25,954 nucleotides of DNA from a virus: IMG/VR virus record IMGVR_UViG_3300048444_000129, positions 1 to 25,954 of that record. One strand, written 5' to 3'. The notes under the pieces are model-generated. The model had not been told where the DNA came from and searched no databases. It saw only the letters and a list, made by a program, of their open reading frames with translations. The first letter of the stretch is position 1, and every line of letters starts with the position of its first letter. This document shows, in pieces, positions 7,801-15,705 of the stretch. A program made the translations under genes and the position numbers.

Positions 7801-10800
7801 CTAAGTTTTGTATTCTGCCTTCTAACTTACCAATATCTCTCATTGTAAATCTTCTATTATCTTCAGGTGTTACTGTTACATCACTTACATTTAAAGTATA
7901 TGCTGGAATGTTTACAGTTGCAAGTAACATATGTCCAGGAAGATTATTAGGTTCTAAAGGATTAATATCGGATGCACCTTCAACTACTTTAAATTCACCT
8001 TCTCTAGTCATAAAGATTTTATCTATTCTACTTAAATAAAATTCTAAGTCAGATGAAATAACTGAATTGAATTCAGGAACTTCGACCACTGAAGCGCCAG
8101 TACCATCAAATTGTCTGTCTGTTCCACCACTGTTAATAGTAGAGGCGTCTTCAACTCGTGGTCTAAAGTCCAAACTATCTCTCAATTCATATGTTGCACC
8201 AGTAGTGTCAGATGTATAAGATGGTATATTTTCGTAATCAACTTGAGCGTTGTAACTATCAACATCAAAATAATCTCCACTGCCGTGTTCAAAATAATCA
8301 AAGTCTATTGTTAAATTAGCTGTAGGTTTTATGGCACCAGTTTTTAATTTTATTCTTCCAATATCATAGAAGTTATCTCTTTGTCCTGTATCTAAATCAA
8401 ATCTATCTGTAATATCATCACCACCCATTGTAATTGAATTAACTCTATAAACATCGGCCTTACCTAAACTTATAACACTGTCTGTGTAGTTTGTAATAGA
8501 TAAACTTGAAACGTTTGTTAAAGTTTTTGTTTTTGAGTTTACTAATGGTTTATTAACTGAATAAGTTATTTTAACTGTTTGACCGTTATATCCACCAAAA
8601 TCTAAAACAAGTTCAGTTTGTGCCTGATTTAAAGTAAACATAGAGTCTAGTTTAAATACTTTACCAATATCTGAACCAACTGTTACACTAGCAGAATAAT
8701 CTTTTGAGTTAAATGTTGAAAACGTTTCACCATTTCCTAATGTAATAGTAATTTGATTTGATGAGTTGACAACTTCAGTTTTTTGTCTTCTAACTTTGTA
8801 GTTTGTGTCTGTAACAAAGTTATTTAAAGTTGTCTTTAATGTCTTAACATTATCGTATGGTAATTTAAATACCATAATATTGTTTTCAGGACTATTAATT
8901 TTTGTTCTTTGTCTTAAAAGAATACCTGCAGTAGTAACATCACTTCCACCAACATCACTTGTTAAAAATAATGATGTGTCTGAAACAATGTATGCAACTG
9001 TTTCTGTTATGTTGTTACCTGTGTCTGTATCAAATGAAATTTGATCACCAGGTTTTAAATCTGTTAAAAAGAAAGTTCCTTTTCCTAATATGTTCTTACT
9101 AGAGTTTGCAATTGAGATGTTTCCAACTAATGTTGTGTTATCACCATAAGCAGTTGACAAAGATGTATCAGATGTATATGGTGGTGTTCCATCCATTGCA
9201 ATTTGTTTAACTGAACTAAATTCTTTTATTGAAGCACCAGCAAGTCCTAATACTGTATTTTGAACTGTAGCAGATGCCGAACTGTCGTTTGTTACAACTT
9301 CTCCAGAAGCAAATGTTCCTTCAACGTTTGCAAGAACTAAAACTCCGTGAGTAGCATTTCCTGTACTTGTAAATGCCGTAACATTAGCAATTGTTGTTCC
9401 ATCAGATGTATATAACTCAAATGTATTAGCACTATAATCAGCGTTTCTTACTGTAAATACATCACTAGTAGTTACAGCAACACTATCAACCTCAAACACA
9501 GGTGATAAGAATTTTATTTGTTGACCATCTTTTAATCCTAAAGTTCCTGAAGCACTTACTACACTGTTTGAAGTATTAATAGATGTAATACCTTCACTGT
9601 GAGCAACACTTGAATTTTGTACAACACCAGAAGCACCTGAAGTTGAACCAGAAACAGTGTCACCTGTTGTGAAAGATGTATTGTCTAATAAGTTTAAGTG
9701 TGTAAACATTTCTATATCAAATAGATAATGTTTGTAAACTGATGTATCGTCTAATATTAAATTAGCGTCAGTATCTAATGCTAATGAAGTTTCAAATCCT
9801 CTACTTTTTGCTCTACCAATTTGTGGAACAATTGCACCACTTGTTGCTCTTTCAACACCTTTTGTGTCTGTAGCAACATCATGTAAATTAACTGATTTAA
9901 ATGCCTCAACTGAAGCACCAAATTCAGCAAAATCAGGTGTATTATAAATGTTTGAAACATTGACAAAGTTATCTACATCGAAAGTTGTTTTGTTATTATT
10001 GATAGTTGTAAAATCTCTTCCTTTATTTAAATTAACAAAGTTTGTGGCCATGTTTTCATTTTCATAACCATTAACATATGCTTTAAATGGTGAAACACCA
10101 ATTGCTAATTTAGATTCTAATCCACCTTCAGATGATATGTAAATACCTCTAACTATATCAGTATCCGAACTTGTTGTATCTTTTAAATGTTCTCTTACTT
10201 CAAAATCAGGATTAGTTAAAACATAATCTCCTGATTCATCGAAAGTTCTTCTAGCAAGTGTGTCTTCTAATACAGCATATTCTGTTGATCTAACTTGTGA
10301 AAGAATAATACCATTTTTAACTCTAGCGATTTCATAAAAGTTAGAATCTTCAGTTGATGATAAAGTTCTTTTTGAAAGTGATAAAGTAACTTTTAATCTG
10401 TGAGCACCAGGAGCGTTTGCGTTTGAATATCCTTGAGCATTGTCATCCAAAGAAGTATCATCTCCAGATGTAATAAAACTTTCAGTTACTTGTAGTCCAA
10501 TTCTATAACTTGGTTGATTTGTATATTTGTCTAAAACTAATGATGAAGACTCAACTCTAACCATATATCCGTTAATGTAATATATTCCTGCCTCAATACC
10601 AGCGGCAGAACCAGTTGCTGTTGTATCAACAACAAATGTATCACCTGAACCTTGTGCCGTTACTGTTTCTCCATCATCAAAAACAGTTTTAACATTGTTT
10701 ACTGAATCTGCTGATGTGTATTTGATGTATAAAGTATCTGGATCAGTTCCATCTGAAGCAACTACTTTAATAACTGTAGCACCAACTTTAGAAGTATCAC

Positions 10801-11089
10801 CTAATAAATCTTGGTTTAAGTAAGCATTTAAATCTGAATTTGATTTAGATGTAAGTTTTACGGCAGTATAATTTGTATCTATTGAAAGTTGTCCAGGGAT
10901 AACCATTGACCCTTGTTTAAAGAAGTGGTCACCCATTTTCTCAACTTGGTTTTGTAATATTGTTTGAGATTGTGTTAGTTCTCTTGCTTGAACAGCAAAA
11001 GATGGTCTAAACAAAATACGATGATAGTTTTTTGTTTCATCAAAATCATCAAAATATGGGCTGATGTTAAAATCAGTTGGACTTGGCAT
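4898..11089 (-). CDS. Giant baseplate/fibre structural protein, DUF4815-type N-terminus (2063 aa)
   Basis: The N-terminus (MPSPTDFNISPYFDDFDE, then a helix with Q-A-R-E-L-T-Q-S-Q-T-I-L-Q-N-Q near 33-50) matches what I know of DUF4815 structural proteins in marine T4-like phages. It is followed by G-S-M-V-I-P-G-Q and many beta-rich repeats. Visible modules are two GE/GD-x-V plus SGA or SAS beta elements (FTTGDTVSGSTSGASG and FASGEVVTNDSSASAT), a Thr-run linker near residue 1310, and a beta-sandwich module near 1860-1925 (TFTGNNSDTDFTL to FDDYTISGSTLTI). The C-terminal domain is rich in strands and ends in I-K-D-L-R-G-I-A. It lies directly after gp8, where T4 carries gp9-gp12. It probably joins baseplate and fibres, but that is inference. 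AAGGGA precedes the start. Confidence 0.82.
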   Translation of the reverse strand: MPSPTDFNISPYFDDFDETKNYHRILFRPSFAVQARELTQSQTILQNQVEKMGDHFFKQGSMVIPGQLSIDTNYTAVKLTSKSNSDLNAYLNQDLLGDTSKVGATVIKVVASDGTDPDTLYIKYTSADSVNNVKTVFDDGETVTAQGSGDTFVVDTTATGSAAGIEAGIYYINGYMVRVESSSLVLDKYTNQPSYRIGLQVTESFITSGDDTSLDDNAQGYSNANAPGAHRLKVTLSLSKRTLSSTEDSNFYEIARVKNGIILSQVRSTEYAVLEDTLARRTFDESGDYVLTNPDFEVREHLKDTTSSDTDIVRGIYISSEGGLESKLAIGVSPFKAYVNGYENENMATNFVNLNKGRDFTTINNNKTTFDVDNFVNVSNIYNTPDFAEFGASVEAFKSVNLHDVATDTKGVERATSGAIVPQIGRAKSRGFETSLALDTDANLILDDTSVYKHYLFDIEMFTHLNLLDNTSFTTGDTVSGSTSGASGVVQNSSVAHSEGITSINTSNSVVSASGTLGLKDGQQIKFLSPVFEVDSVAVTTSDVFTVRNADYSANTFELYTSDGTTIANVTAFTSTGNATHGVLVLANVEGTFASGEVVTNDSSASATVQNTVLGLAGASIKEFSSVKQIAMDGTPPYTSDTSLSTAYGDNTTLVGNISIANSSKNILGKGTFFLTDLKPGDQISFDTDTGNNITETVAYIVSDTSLFLTSDVGGSDVTTAGILLRQRTKINSPENNIMVFKLPYDNVKTLKTTLNNFVTDTNYKVRRQKTEVVNSSNQITITLGNGETFSTFNSKDYSASVTVGSDIGKVFKLDSMFTLNQAQTELVLDFGGYNGQTVKITYSVNKPLVNSKTKTLTNVSSLSITNYTDSVISLGKADVYRVNSITMGGDDITDRFDLDTGQRDNFYDIGRIKLKTGAIKPTANLTIDFDYFEHGSGDYFDVDSYNAQVDYENIPSYTSDTTGATYELRDSLDFRPRVEDASTINSGGTDRQFDGTGASVVEVPEFNSVISSDLEFYLSRIDKIFMTREGEFKVVEGASDINPLEPNNLPGHMLLATVNIPAYTLNVSDVTVTPEDNRRFTMRDIGKLEGRIQNLEYYTQLSLLEQDAQNLQIQDTNGLDRFKNGFIVDNFTGHNIGDVGNIDYKTAIDRARGEARTLFNEDTVELEEVDNDGSVITATDRTDANYQLTGDVVTLPYTETTYLEQPYATATENLNPFLVFNWIGTAELDPPVDEWRETEVAPDLIANVNGSFDNLARDRGLSAGTTRIPLSTEWNNWQDQWSGNPRTTTSGRTTTTTTSVVQTRSGIRSEIIPQTVRQSLGNRVISIAFVPFIRSRAINFTAYGMRPNVRVYPFFDNIDVSAYTTPTSIITDANGTATGTFTIPDPKVSSNPRWRTGKRVFRLTSSVSNSQDKTAIATSAEADYDAKGLLQTVQEAIISTREARTVRRSVNQTRSTSRVTSVVNQPQERDGGNPGPDPLAQSFVVNDADGIFVTSVDAFFATKSDDIPVKAEIRNMVNGYPGTKLIPFSEKWLNASQVNTSTDGTVATTFTFNAPVYLNEGVEYCIILYSDSADYTAYIAKLGSKTLDSNRTVSKQPTSGVLFKSANYSTWTPEQTEDLKFTLKKAVFDTTTTGTLSLANKALPTRTLVTNPLRTFNGSTLLRVHHPNHGMLHTSDNVIISGASSLSNGITEAQINTTFNSISNITLDSYDVTTAGTATVTGDEGSTTVTATQNRPYDVLQLQIGNVVHPGTSLNTTLRSTSSNSLDSGNTSFAYSRDLESGVKSVVIGDNIYFTEPKVVLSEINEKQEIGSNATTRYGNQSMIVNVSMTTDNPNLSPIIDMKRLNAFTITNRLTNPIVYSTDTFTGNNSDTDFTLSGTPESAHHVKVTLNGTTLAPFDDYTISGSTLTISSTPANGAQIVAKITNTINYEDDTATLGGSSAGSYITRPITLENPSTALEIRVAGSVRSTSQLRCYYRVTGGMEQRRIEDIPFTPFNLDGTTDDSVKSSEGQEVLDRDFKDYKWSDENISDFSSFQIKIVFRGTNSAYAPRIKDLRGIALAV

Positions 11090-11104
11090 TTATTTCCCTT
11101 TACA

Positions 11105-12628
11105 TTAAAATTCGATAATTAATTTTATATTTTCAGTTTGATCAATAGCTCTTGCAATTCTAACTCTATTCTCAACATATAAAACATCACCAGAGTCATG
11201 TTTAATTTCTGGTACTGAATATCCACTTATAAACGAAACAGCGTTTATAGTTTGTGTAGATATATCAGGAGTTCCTGTTGCACTTGAACCAGGAGCAGAA
11301 ATTACACCTGAACCACTAAATGCTATTTGATCTCCACTTGTAGAGACACCAGCATCGTTGTGTCTAAACTGTGAAAAGTATAAAATATTGTTTGAAGAAT
11401 CCCACTCAACTACTTTACCAGTTGCGCCTGTTGTTGCCTGGTTTATTTCTTCATCTACTAAGAATGTTCCTGGAGATGGAGAAGCAGAAAGTTTAACAGC
11501 AAAAGTTCCTCTAGCTGTAATATCAGTTAAGTCAGTTCCGTTTGGATCTTTAGGGTCTTTAATTAAAGAGATTTTTCTAAAATCGTTAGCAGCAGTGAAG
11601 TCACCAGTTCCTAATGAATTGGCATTTTCACTTCCTTCTAAAGTAGTAGTCATCATCACAAAGAAAGCACCTAACTCGGCAGGAGCATTTGCACCGTGAC
11701 CACCTTTAGGTGGAATAATTACATCTAGTTCAGCACCTGAACCAGTTCCACCAGCATTTGTTCCAGCAATAATATCAGCATCTGTGATATATGCATATGT
11801 GTATCCTGAACCATTTGTTGTAATATTAATTGAAGTTACAATACCACTTTGTATAGTTACTTCACACTCGGCAGCAGAACCACCGTTTGCAGAATAGTCA
11901 CCTCTTATTGGAACACCTGTAATAGTTCCTGATGAACCACCACCATTAATTGTAAATCCAGTTCCACCATTTGCAACAGAAACAACATCTAGTCTTCCGT
12001 CAGTAGCTGCAGCCGCAATAGTAGAATCAGTTGCTACAGGCATAAAGTCAGTTGATAAGAAATTAACTTGTTGGGCAGCACTTAATGTATAAATGTATTT
12101 CCATCTATATCCGTCAGATGTAATTACAAAAGGTGTAGTAGATGTTCCAGTTGGTTCTACTGTTGAAGTAGCACCACCATTATTATCTAAACACTTGTAA
12201 ACATTTCTTGCTGTTGTGAGTACATAGTAGGATGCGTCAAACAAAGTTGTTGCACCACTATTTGATGTTCTTCTTGTTGATGAACTATTAGGAACATATT
12301 CTTCATAATCATGTCTATACATATCATAAACTGTTCCAGATATCCAATTTCTTCTTGGACATACTAATGCTACATCGTTACCAGTTATTCTTTTGGCAGC
12401 GATTAATTCATCAAAGTTATTAAATTCGTTTATTACACTATCACCAGGAGTTTCTGGTATAGTTTCAGTACCTTCAAAATCTGTTCTTCCGTCAGGTCTT
12501 GTAAAAGTACCATATTCTCTAATTCTACCGATACCTAGGTAGTAGTAATTAGGGTTTGTTTCTGTGAAAGACTCTCTAAAGTTTTCGGCATTATTAAGTC
12601 TAAATTTGTTTGTTACTATTGCTGGCAT
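11105..12628 (-). CDS. 8: Baseplate wedge subunit gp8 homologue (507 aa)
   Basis: The protein matches T4 gp8 at both ends and in between: A-I-V-T-N-K-F-R at residues 3-10, P-R-R-N-W near 91-95, Y-K-C-L-D near 145, S-D-G-Y-R-W-K-Y-I-Y near 170, and V-E-N-R-V-R-I-A-R-A-I-D-Q-T-E-N-I at the end. In T4, gp8 is a dimeric wedge component between gp10/gp11 and gp6/gp7. This version is clearly longer than T4 gp8 (334 residues). The extra sequence lies in the centre and includes a G-G-T-G-F / G-S-G-Y-T beta repeat and an F-L-V-D-E-E-I plus T-T-G-A-T-G-K-V element also seen in other wedge proteins here. Two TATAAATA boxes precede it and AAGGATAAG is the ribosome site. Confidence 0.88.
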   Translation of the reverse strand: MPAIVTNKFRLNNAENFRESFTETNPNYYYLGIGRIREYGTFTRPDGRTDFEGTETIPETPGDSVINEFNNFDELIAAKRITGNDVALVCPRRNWISGTVYDMYRHDYEEYVPNSSSTRRTSNSGATTLFDASYYVLTTARNVYKCLDNNGGATSTVEPTGTSTTPFVITSDGYRWKYIYTLSAAQQVNFLSTDFMPVATDSTIAAAATDGRLDVVSVANGGTGFTINGGGSSGTITGVPIRGDYSANGGSAAECEVTIQSGIVTSINITTNGSGYTYAYITDADIIAGTNAGGTGSGAELDVIIPPKGGHGANAPAELGAFFVMMTTTLEGSENANSLGTGDFTAANDFRKISLIKDPKDPNGTDLTDITARGTFAVKLSASPSPGTFLVDEEINQATTGATGKVVEWDSSNNILYFSQFRHNDAGVSTSGDQIAFSGSGVISAPGSSATGTPDISTQTINAVSFISGYSVPEIKHDSGDVLYVENRVRIARAIDQTENIKLIIEF

Positions 12629-12644
12629 TTCTTATCCTTTTCAA

Positions 12645-12652
12645 TATTTATA
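12645..12652 (-). promoter_or_regulatory. Late promoter box TATAAATA, proximal to gene 8
   Basis: This is a perfect match to the T4-type late promoter octamer on the minus strand, 17 bases from the gp8 start codon. With T4 spacing, transcription would start near 12639, just ahead of the AAGGA ribosome site. It is one of two tandem boxes in the 56-base gap before gene 8. Confidence 0.72.
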
Positions 12653-12675
12653 TAACTTATTAATATTGTTTTTAA

Positions 12676-12683
12676 TATTTATA
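12676..12683 (-). promoter_or_regulatory. Late promoter box TATAAATA, distal to gene 8
   Basis: This second perfect octamer lies 31 bases upstream of the first and directly after the GT9 stop codon (12685-12687). Tandem late boxes would give gene 8 and the long downstream DUF4815 gene strong transcription independent of the fibre genes. Confidence 0.68.
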
Positions 12684-12684
12684 A

Positions 12685-13596
12685 TCATTCCGAAGAACAT
12701 TTTACATCTATTTTATCTTTATCTTTAGGACGATCTATAATAGATTTGAACGACTCATATACTTTTTCTGGTTCTACCATAATATTACGAGGGTCATTTG
12801 GGTCGTATTTGTTCTCATTCCACTTATTCCCCATATGAAATTGTAAGTTTTTATGATGTGTATAACCAAATTGAGTCCATCTTGTACTCCCCCAAACAAT
12901 GACACCTCTTGTTTTAGATGAAGCAGCAAAATGCTGTAAACATGAATCTATACCGATAAATGCTTTTGCGTTTTTAAGTAATTCATGTAACTGTGACCAA
13001 TGTAAAGGACATTTGATAGTTCCTTGATAACTTGGTTCATTTGGTAATGTACAATCAATAATAGTCAATTTGGGATATTCTTGTTTGATTGTATTAATAA
13101 CTGTTTGCGCTAAGTATTGTGGATAGATACGGCCAGGATTATTATTATTATATGGAGTATTAGCGGCGCCACCTGTCCAACTACTTTGACCACCAGAAAA
13201 CTGAATTAAAATATAATCGTTAATTTTATTATCTAGTAACCATTTATCTACTGATTCTTTTAAATGATCTGTAAACATTTTAGGAACCATACTTCTTTCA
13301 AATTCAATACCATGTAACTTACTGTATGCTTCAATCAAATGTTGATCACCAAATTGAAAATTTGATTTGTAAGGTTCTGAATAGTAAATATTATCACTAC
13401 TCATTATTCTTTTATCGTTTAAAGGAATTGTTTGTTCAAATGCTAATTTAACATTTGGATTGTTTGCAAAACATCCAACATAAGGTGTATAAACTTGTAT
13501 TGGTTGTCCTGCCTTTTCGGTTAATTTATCTACTAGTGATGTGAACGTTGAACATTTACCAACTCCACCTTCAACTATATAAGTGTCTAATGTCAT
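12685..13596 (-). CDS. Family 9-like glycosyltransferase (heptosyltransferase-like), 303 aa
   Basis: The fold looks like GT-B glycosyltransferase family 9. There is an N-terminal glycine loop (E-G-G-V-G-K-C-S-T near 9-17), a central I-L-I-Q-F-S-G-G strand near 129-136, and the diagnostic C-terminal block A-F-I-G-I-D-S-C-L-Q-H-F-A-A-S near 212-226 with Asp217 and His222. G-V-I-V-W-G-S-T follows near 231-238. Family 9 enzymes add heptose or related sugars to lipopolysaccharide cores. It is not a structural protein, yet it sits between the LamG-like gene and gp8 inside the baseplate cassette. It could alter host lipopolysaccharide after infection, or sugar-coat the fibres; neither is shown. A GGAG site precedes the ATG, and the leader holds a GTATATATAG element. 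Confidence 0.8.
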   Translation of the reverse strand: MTLDTYIVEGGVGKCSTFTSLVDKLTEKAGQPIQVYTPYVGCFANNPNVKLAFEQTIPLNDKRIMSSDNIYYSEPYKSNFQFGDQHLIEAYSKLHGIEFERSMVPKMFTDHLKESVDKWLLDNKINDYILIQFSGGQSSWTGGAANTPYNNNNPGRIYPQYLAQTVINTIKQEYPKLTIIDCTLPNEPSYQGTIKCPLHWSQLHELLKNAKAFIGIDSCLQHFAASSKTRGVIVWGSTRWTQFGYTHHKNLQFHMGNKWNENKYDPNDPRNIMVEPEKVYESFKSIIDRPKDKDKIDVKCSSE

Positions 13597-13629
13597 AATA
13601 ACTCCATAATTTTTAATAATTTAATAATA

Positions 13630-13639
13630 CTATATATAC
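13630..13639 (-). promoter_or_regulatory. GTATATATAG element upstream of the GT9 gene, possible promoter
   Basis: The minus strand reads GTATATATAG in the 48-base gap between the LamG-like gene stop and the GT9 start. It is the same 10-mer as at 3082-3091 before the SDR gene, one mismatch from the late box. Its position before two sugar-active genes only is suggestive. Confidence 0.32.
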
Positions 13640-13644
13640 GTCTC

Positions 13645-14511
13645 TTAAACAGTAGGTGCCGAAGACTTGTAAGGATGAGAACTTGGTAAACCAGCAGTCA
13701 ATCCCCATTTATGTGCCAAGTATCCTTCAGCAATTTCAAAGTAACTCATATCAGTACCACTTGTTCCTGGTTGTCTTGCATAAGCAAGTGATTCTGCCAT
13801 TCTTCCGTCTAATTCTTGTGATGATCTATTTCTCATAAATCTTACTTGTTGTCTTATCTGTAAAGAGTTATCATAATCATTTACAGGATTAAATGCGTTT
13901 TGACCATTTATTCTAAGACCGATTTGATTTCCTGATTTATTAAAAAATACACCAACAATATACCAAGTAAAGGATGATAAACTTACAAAATTCCATTGTT
14001 GAAGATTACCAATTACTGAACTGATTCTATTTGAAGATAGTCCATCTAAATCTAATTCTCCAGGCCAAGTATTATTACTCGCACCTGAACTTATGGCATA
14101 ATCTCTTTTTGGATTTTGATTAGTTTCTACTGACCAAAATGAATCTTGGCTAGAGTTTGATCCATGATATTGAAATACACCTACAGCCCAATGATTACCA
14201 CTACTAACTTGACTATTTACATAACTTCCACTTTGGATATATTCATTACTACCACTAAAATCTGCAACGTCTCTACTATTTAATCCATTAGTTACAATTG
14301 TTGGTGTTCCACCAATAGAAAAACTGTGTTTTCCAGCCTTATCTGATAATCCTATTATTGTAGTTCCTGATGTTGATCTACTACTACTATCATCAAAGTC
14401 AACCCACCAAGCAAGAAATCCCAAATCAGATGGTGCCCATGGAGTAGCGGATGCTGAAGAAGTTGCTCTTCTTCTCATTGAATGTCCTATTGAACTAAAT
14501 GACGAACCCAT
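13645..14511 (-). CDS. LamG/concanavalin-like domain structural protein (288 aa)
   Basis: After a short Ser/Thr/Arg-rich N-terminus, the protein has an L-A-W-W-V-D-F-D-D segment near 33-41, a long beta-rich body, and the ending A-E-G-Y-L-A-H-K-W-G-L plus L-P-S-S-H-P-Y-K near 255-282. That ending is typical of the LamG-like (concanavalin A-like lectin fold) domains found in marine phage structural proteins. Such domains bind carbohydrate, so it is a candidate receptor-binding or capsid/fibre decoration protein. It follows the second fibre gene with an AGGAGAT ribosome site. The fold assignment comes from motif resemblance. Which sugar it binds cannot be read. Confidence 0.68.
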   Translation of the reverse strand: MGSSFSSIGHSMRRRATSSASATPWAPSDLGFLAWWVDFDDSSSRSTSGTTIIGLSDKAGKHSFSIGGTPTIVTNGLNSRDVADFSGSNEYIQSGSYVNSQVSSGNHWAVGVFQYHGSNSSQDSFWSVETNQNPKRDYAISSGASNNTWPGELDLDGLSSNRISSVIGNLQQWNFVSLSSFTWYIVGVFFNKSGNQIGLRINGQNAFNPVNDYDNSLQIRQQVRFMRNRSSQELDGRMAESLAYARQPGTSGTDMSYFEIAEGYLAHKWGLTAGLPSSHPYKSSAPTV

Positions 14512-14519
14512 GTTATCTC

Positions 14520-15695
14520 CTATGAGAAACTAACAGATTGTCCTGTAACAATGTAAGAACTTCCTGTATAGTAGATTGTAAATGAAATTATATCTACACC
14601 ATTAGCAGTACCAGATGGTGTTGAACCACCTTGCCAATTAATTGTAGTGCTTGAACCATTAACATTTAATTGAGTTATCATATAAGGTGTTGAACCTTGA
14701 TTCCATATTGCTGTAATATTAGTTCCTTGTGCAGACGATAATGATAAATTAGTTACATTTAAAGTTTTATTATTAAATGCACCACTAAGAAATAAACTAT
14801 GAGATACTAAAGCAGATAGACTAACTGTTGAAGCTGCACCAGATGATCCTAAAAATGATTCTATAATTCCATTATCAGATAATTTTATTCCACCAGTAAT
14901 GTTTTTATCATTAGTATCTAAATCTCCACCTAAAGAAGGTGATGTATCGTGTTCAACATTTAATGATTGTATATTATGTGATCCTGCTACTGCTGAATAA
15001 ACTAGATAACCATTATCTATGGTTGAAGTATTTACGTCTGTTAAAGCACCAAGTGTTGTTGGAGCAGTTTGTGATACCCAATCATAATCTGTTCCATTCC
15101 AACTTAATACTTCGTTAGTTGAAGCAGATGATTGATTTAAATGTGTATCAACGTCTGAGTCTGTATATGGATTTGTAGTTGATGGAGGTGGTGCCCAAAC
15201 ATAATCTGTTCCAGACCAAGTTAAATATTGATTAGTTGTAGCAGTTGATGTGTTTATATGTGAGTCAACGTCTGAGTCTGTGTATGAGTTAATATTTGCA
15301 CCATCAATTGTTATTGTGTTACTTGTAACACTTGCTGAAATTCCATTTGTTCCTTGTATAGTTAAGATTTCTCCTAAAGCAACTGTGTCTGTTGTTGAAC
15401 TTGCGTCTCTTATTGTAATTGTATTGTCTGTAAAAATAAGATTACCAGCACCATCAGTTGATATAAGTTGATTTGCAGAACCATCTGATTGTGGCCAAGA
15501 TAATCCATCTAATACAATATTTCCAGTTCCATCAGGAGTTATATTAATATCACCATCATTAGTAGATACTATCGCCTGTGTTGAAACATCTAAGTCACCT
15601 GCCAATGTTGGATTTGGATCTTCTTGTTGTCCTTGTATTTCTACTGTTCCATTAGGAAGAAGAAAGTTTGGAAATGTTCTTGTTATTTGTCCCAT
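14520..15695 (-). CDS. Tail fibre protein with tandem YTDSDVD repeats (391 aa)
   Basis: The N-terminal region carries I-N-I-T-P-D-G-T-G-N-I-V-L-D-G-L-S-W-P near 50-68, a block I recognise from many marine phage fibres. It is followed by one copy of the shared shaft module (T-I-R-D-A-S-S-T-T-D-T-V-A-L-G-E near 94-109). Two tandem repeats start with Y-T-D-S-D-V-D at about 138 and 177, a 39-residue period ending in W-S/N-G-T-D-Y-x-W. The C-terminal part is Ser/Thr/Asn-rich beta sequence with no recognised enzyme or lectin motif. It probably forms a trimeric fibre or a segment that joins the large YadA-like fibre made from the gene just before it. AAGGA precedes the start. Confidence 0.72.
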   Translation of the reverse strand: MGQITRTFPNFLLPNGTVEIQGQQEDPNPTLAGDLDVSTQAIVSTNDGDINITPDGTGNIVLDGLSWPQSDGSANQLISTDGAGNLIFTDNTITIRDASSTTDTVALGEILTIQGTNGISASVTSNTITIDGANINSYTDSDVDSHINTSTATTNQYLTWSGTDYVWAPPPSTTNPYTDSDVDTHLNQSSASTNEVLSWNGTDYDWVSQTAPTTLGALTDVNTSTIDNGYLVYSAVAGSHNIQSLNVEHDTSPSLGGDLDTNDKNITGGIKLSDNGIIESFLGSSGAASTVSLSALVSHSLFLSGAFNNKTLNVTNLSLSSAQGTNITAIWNQGSTPYMITQLNVNGSSTTINWQGGSTPSGTANGVDIISFTIYYTGSSYIVTGQSVSFS

Positions 15696-15705
15696 ATTTT
15701 ATTCC

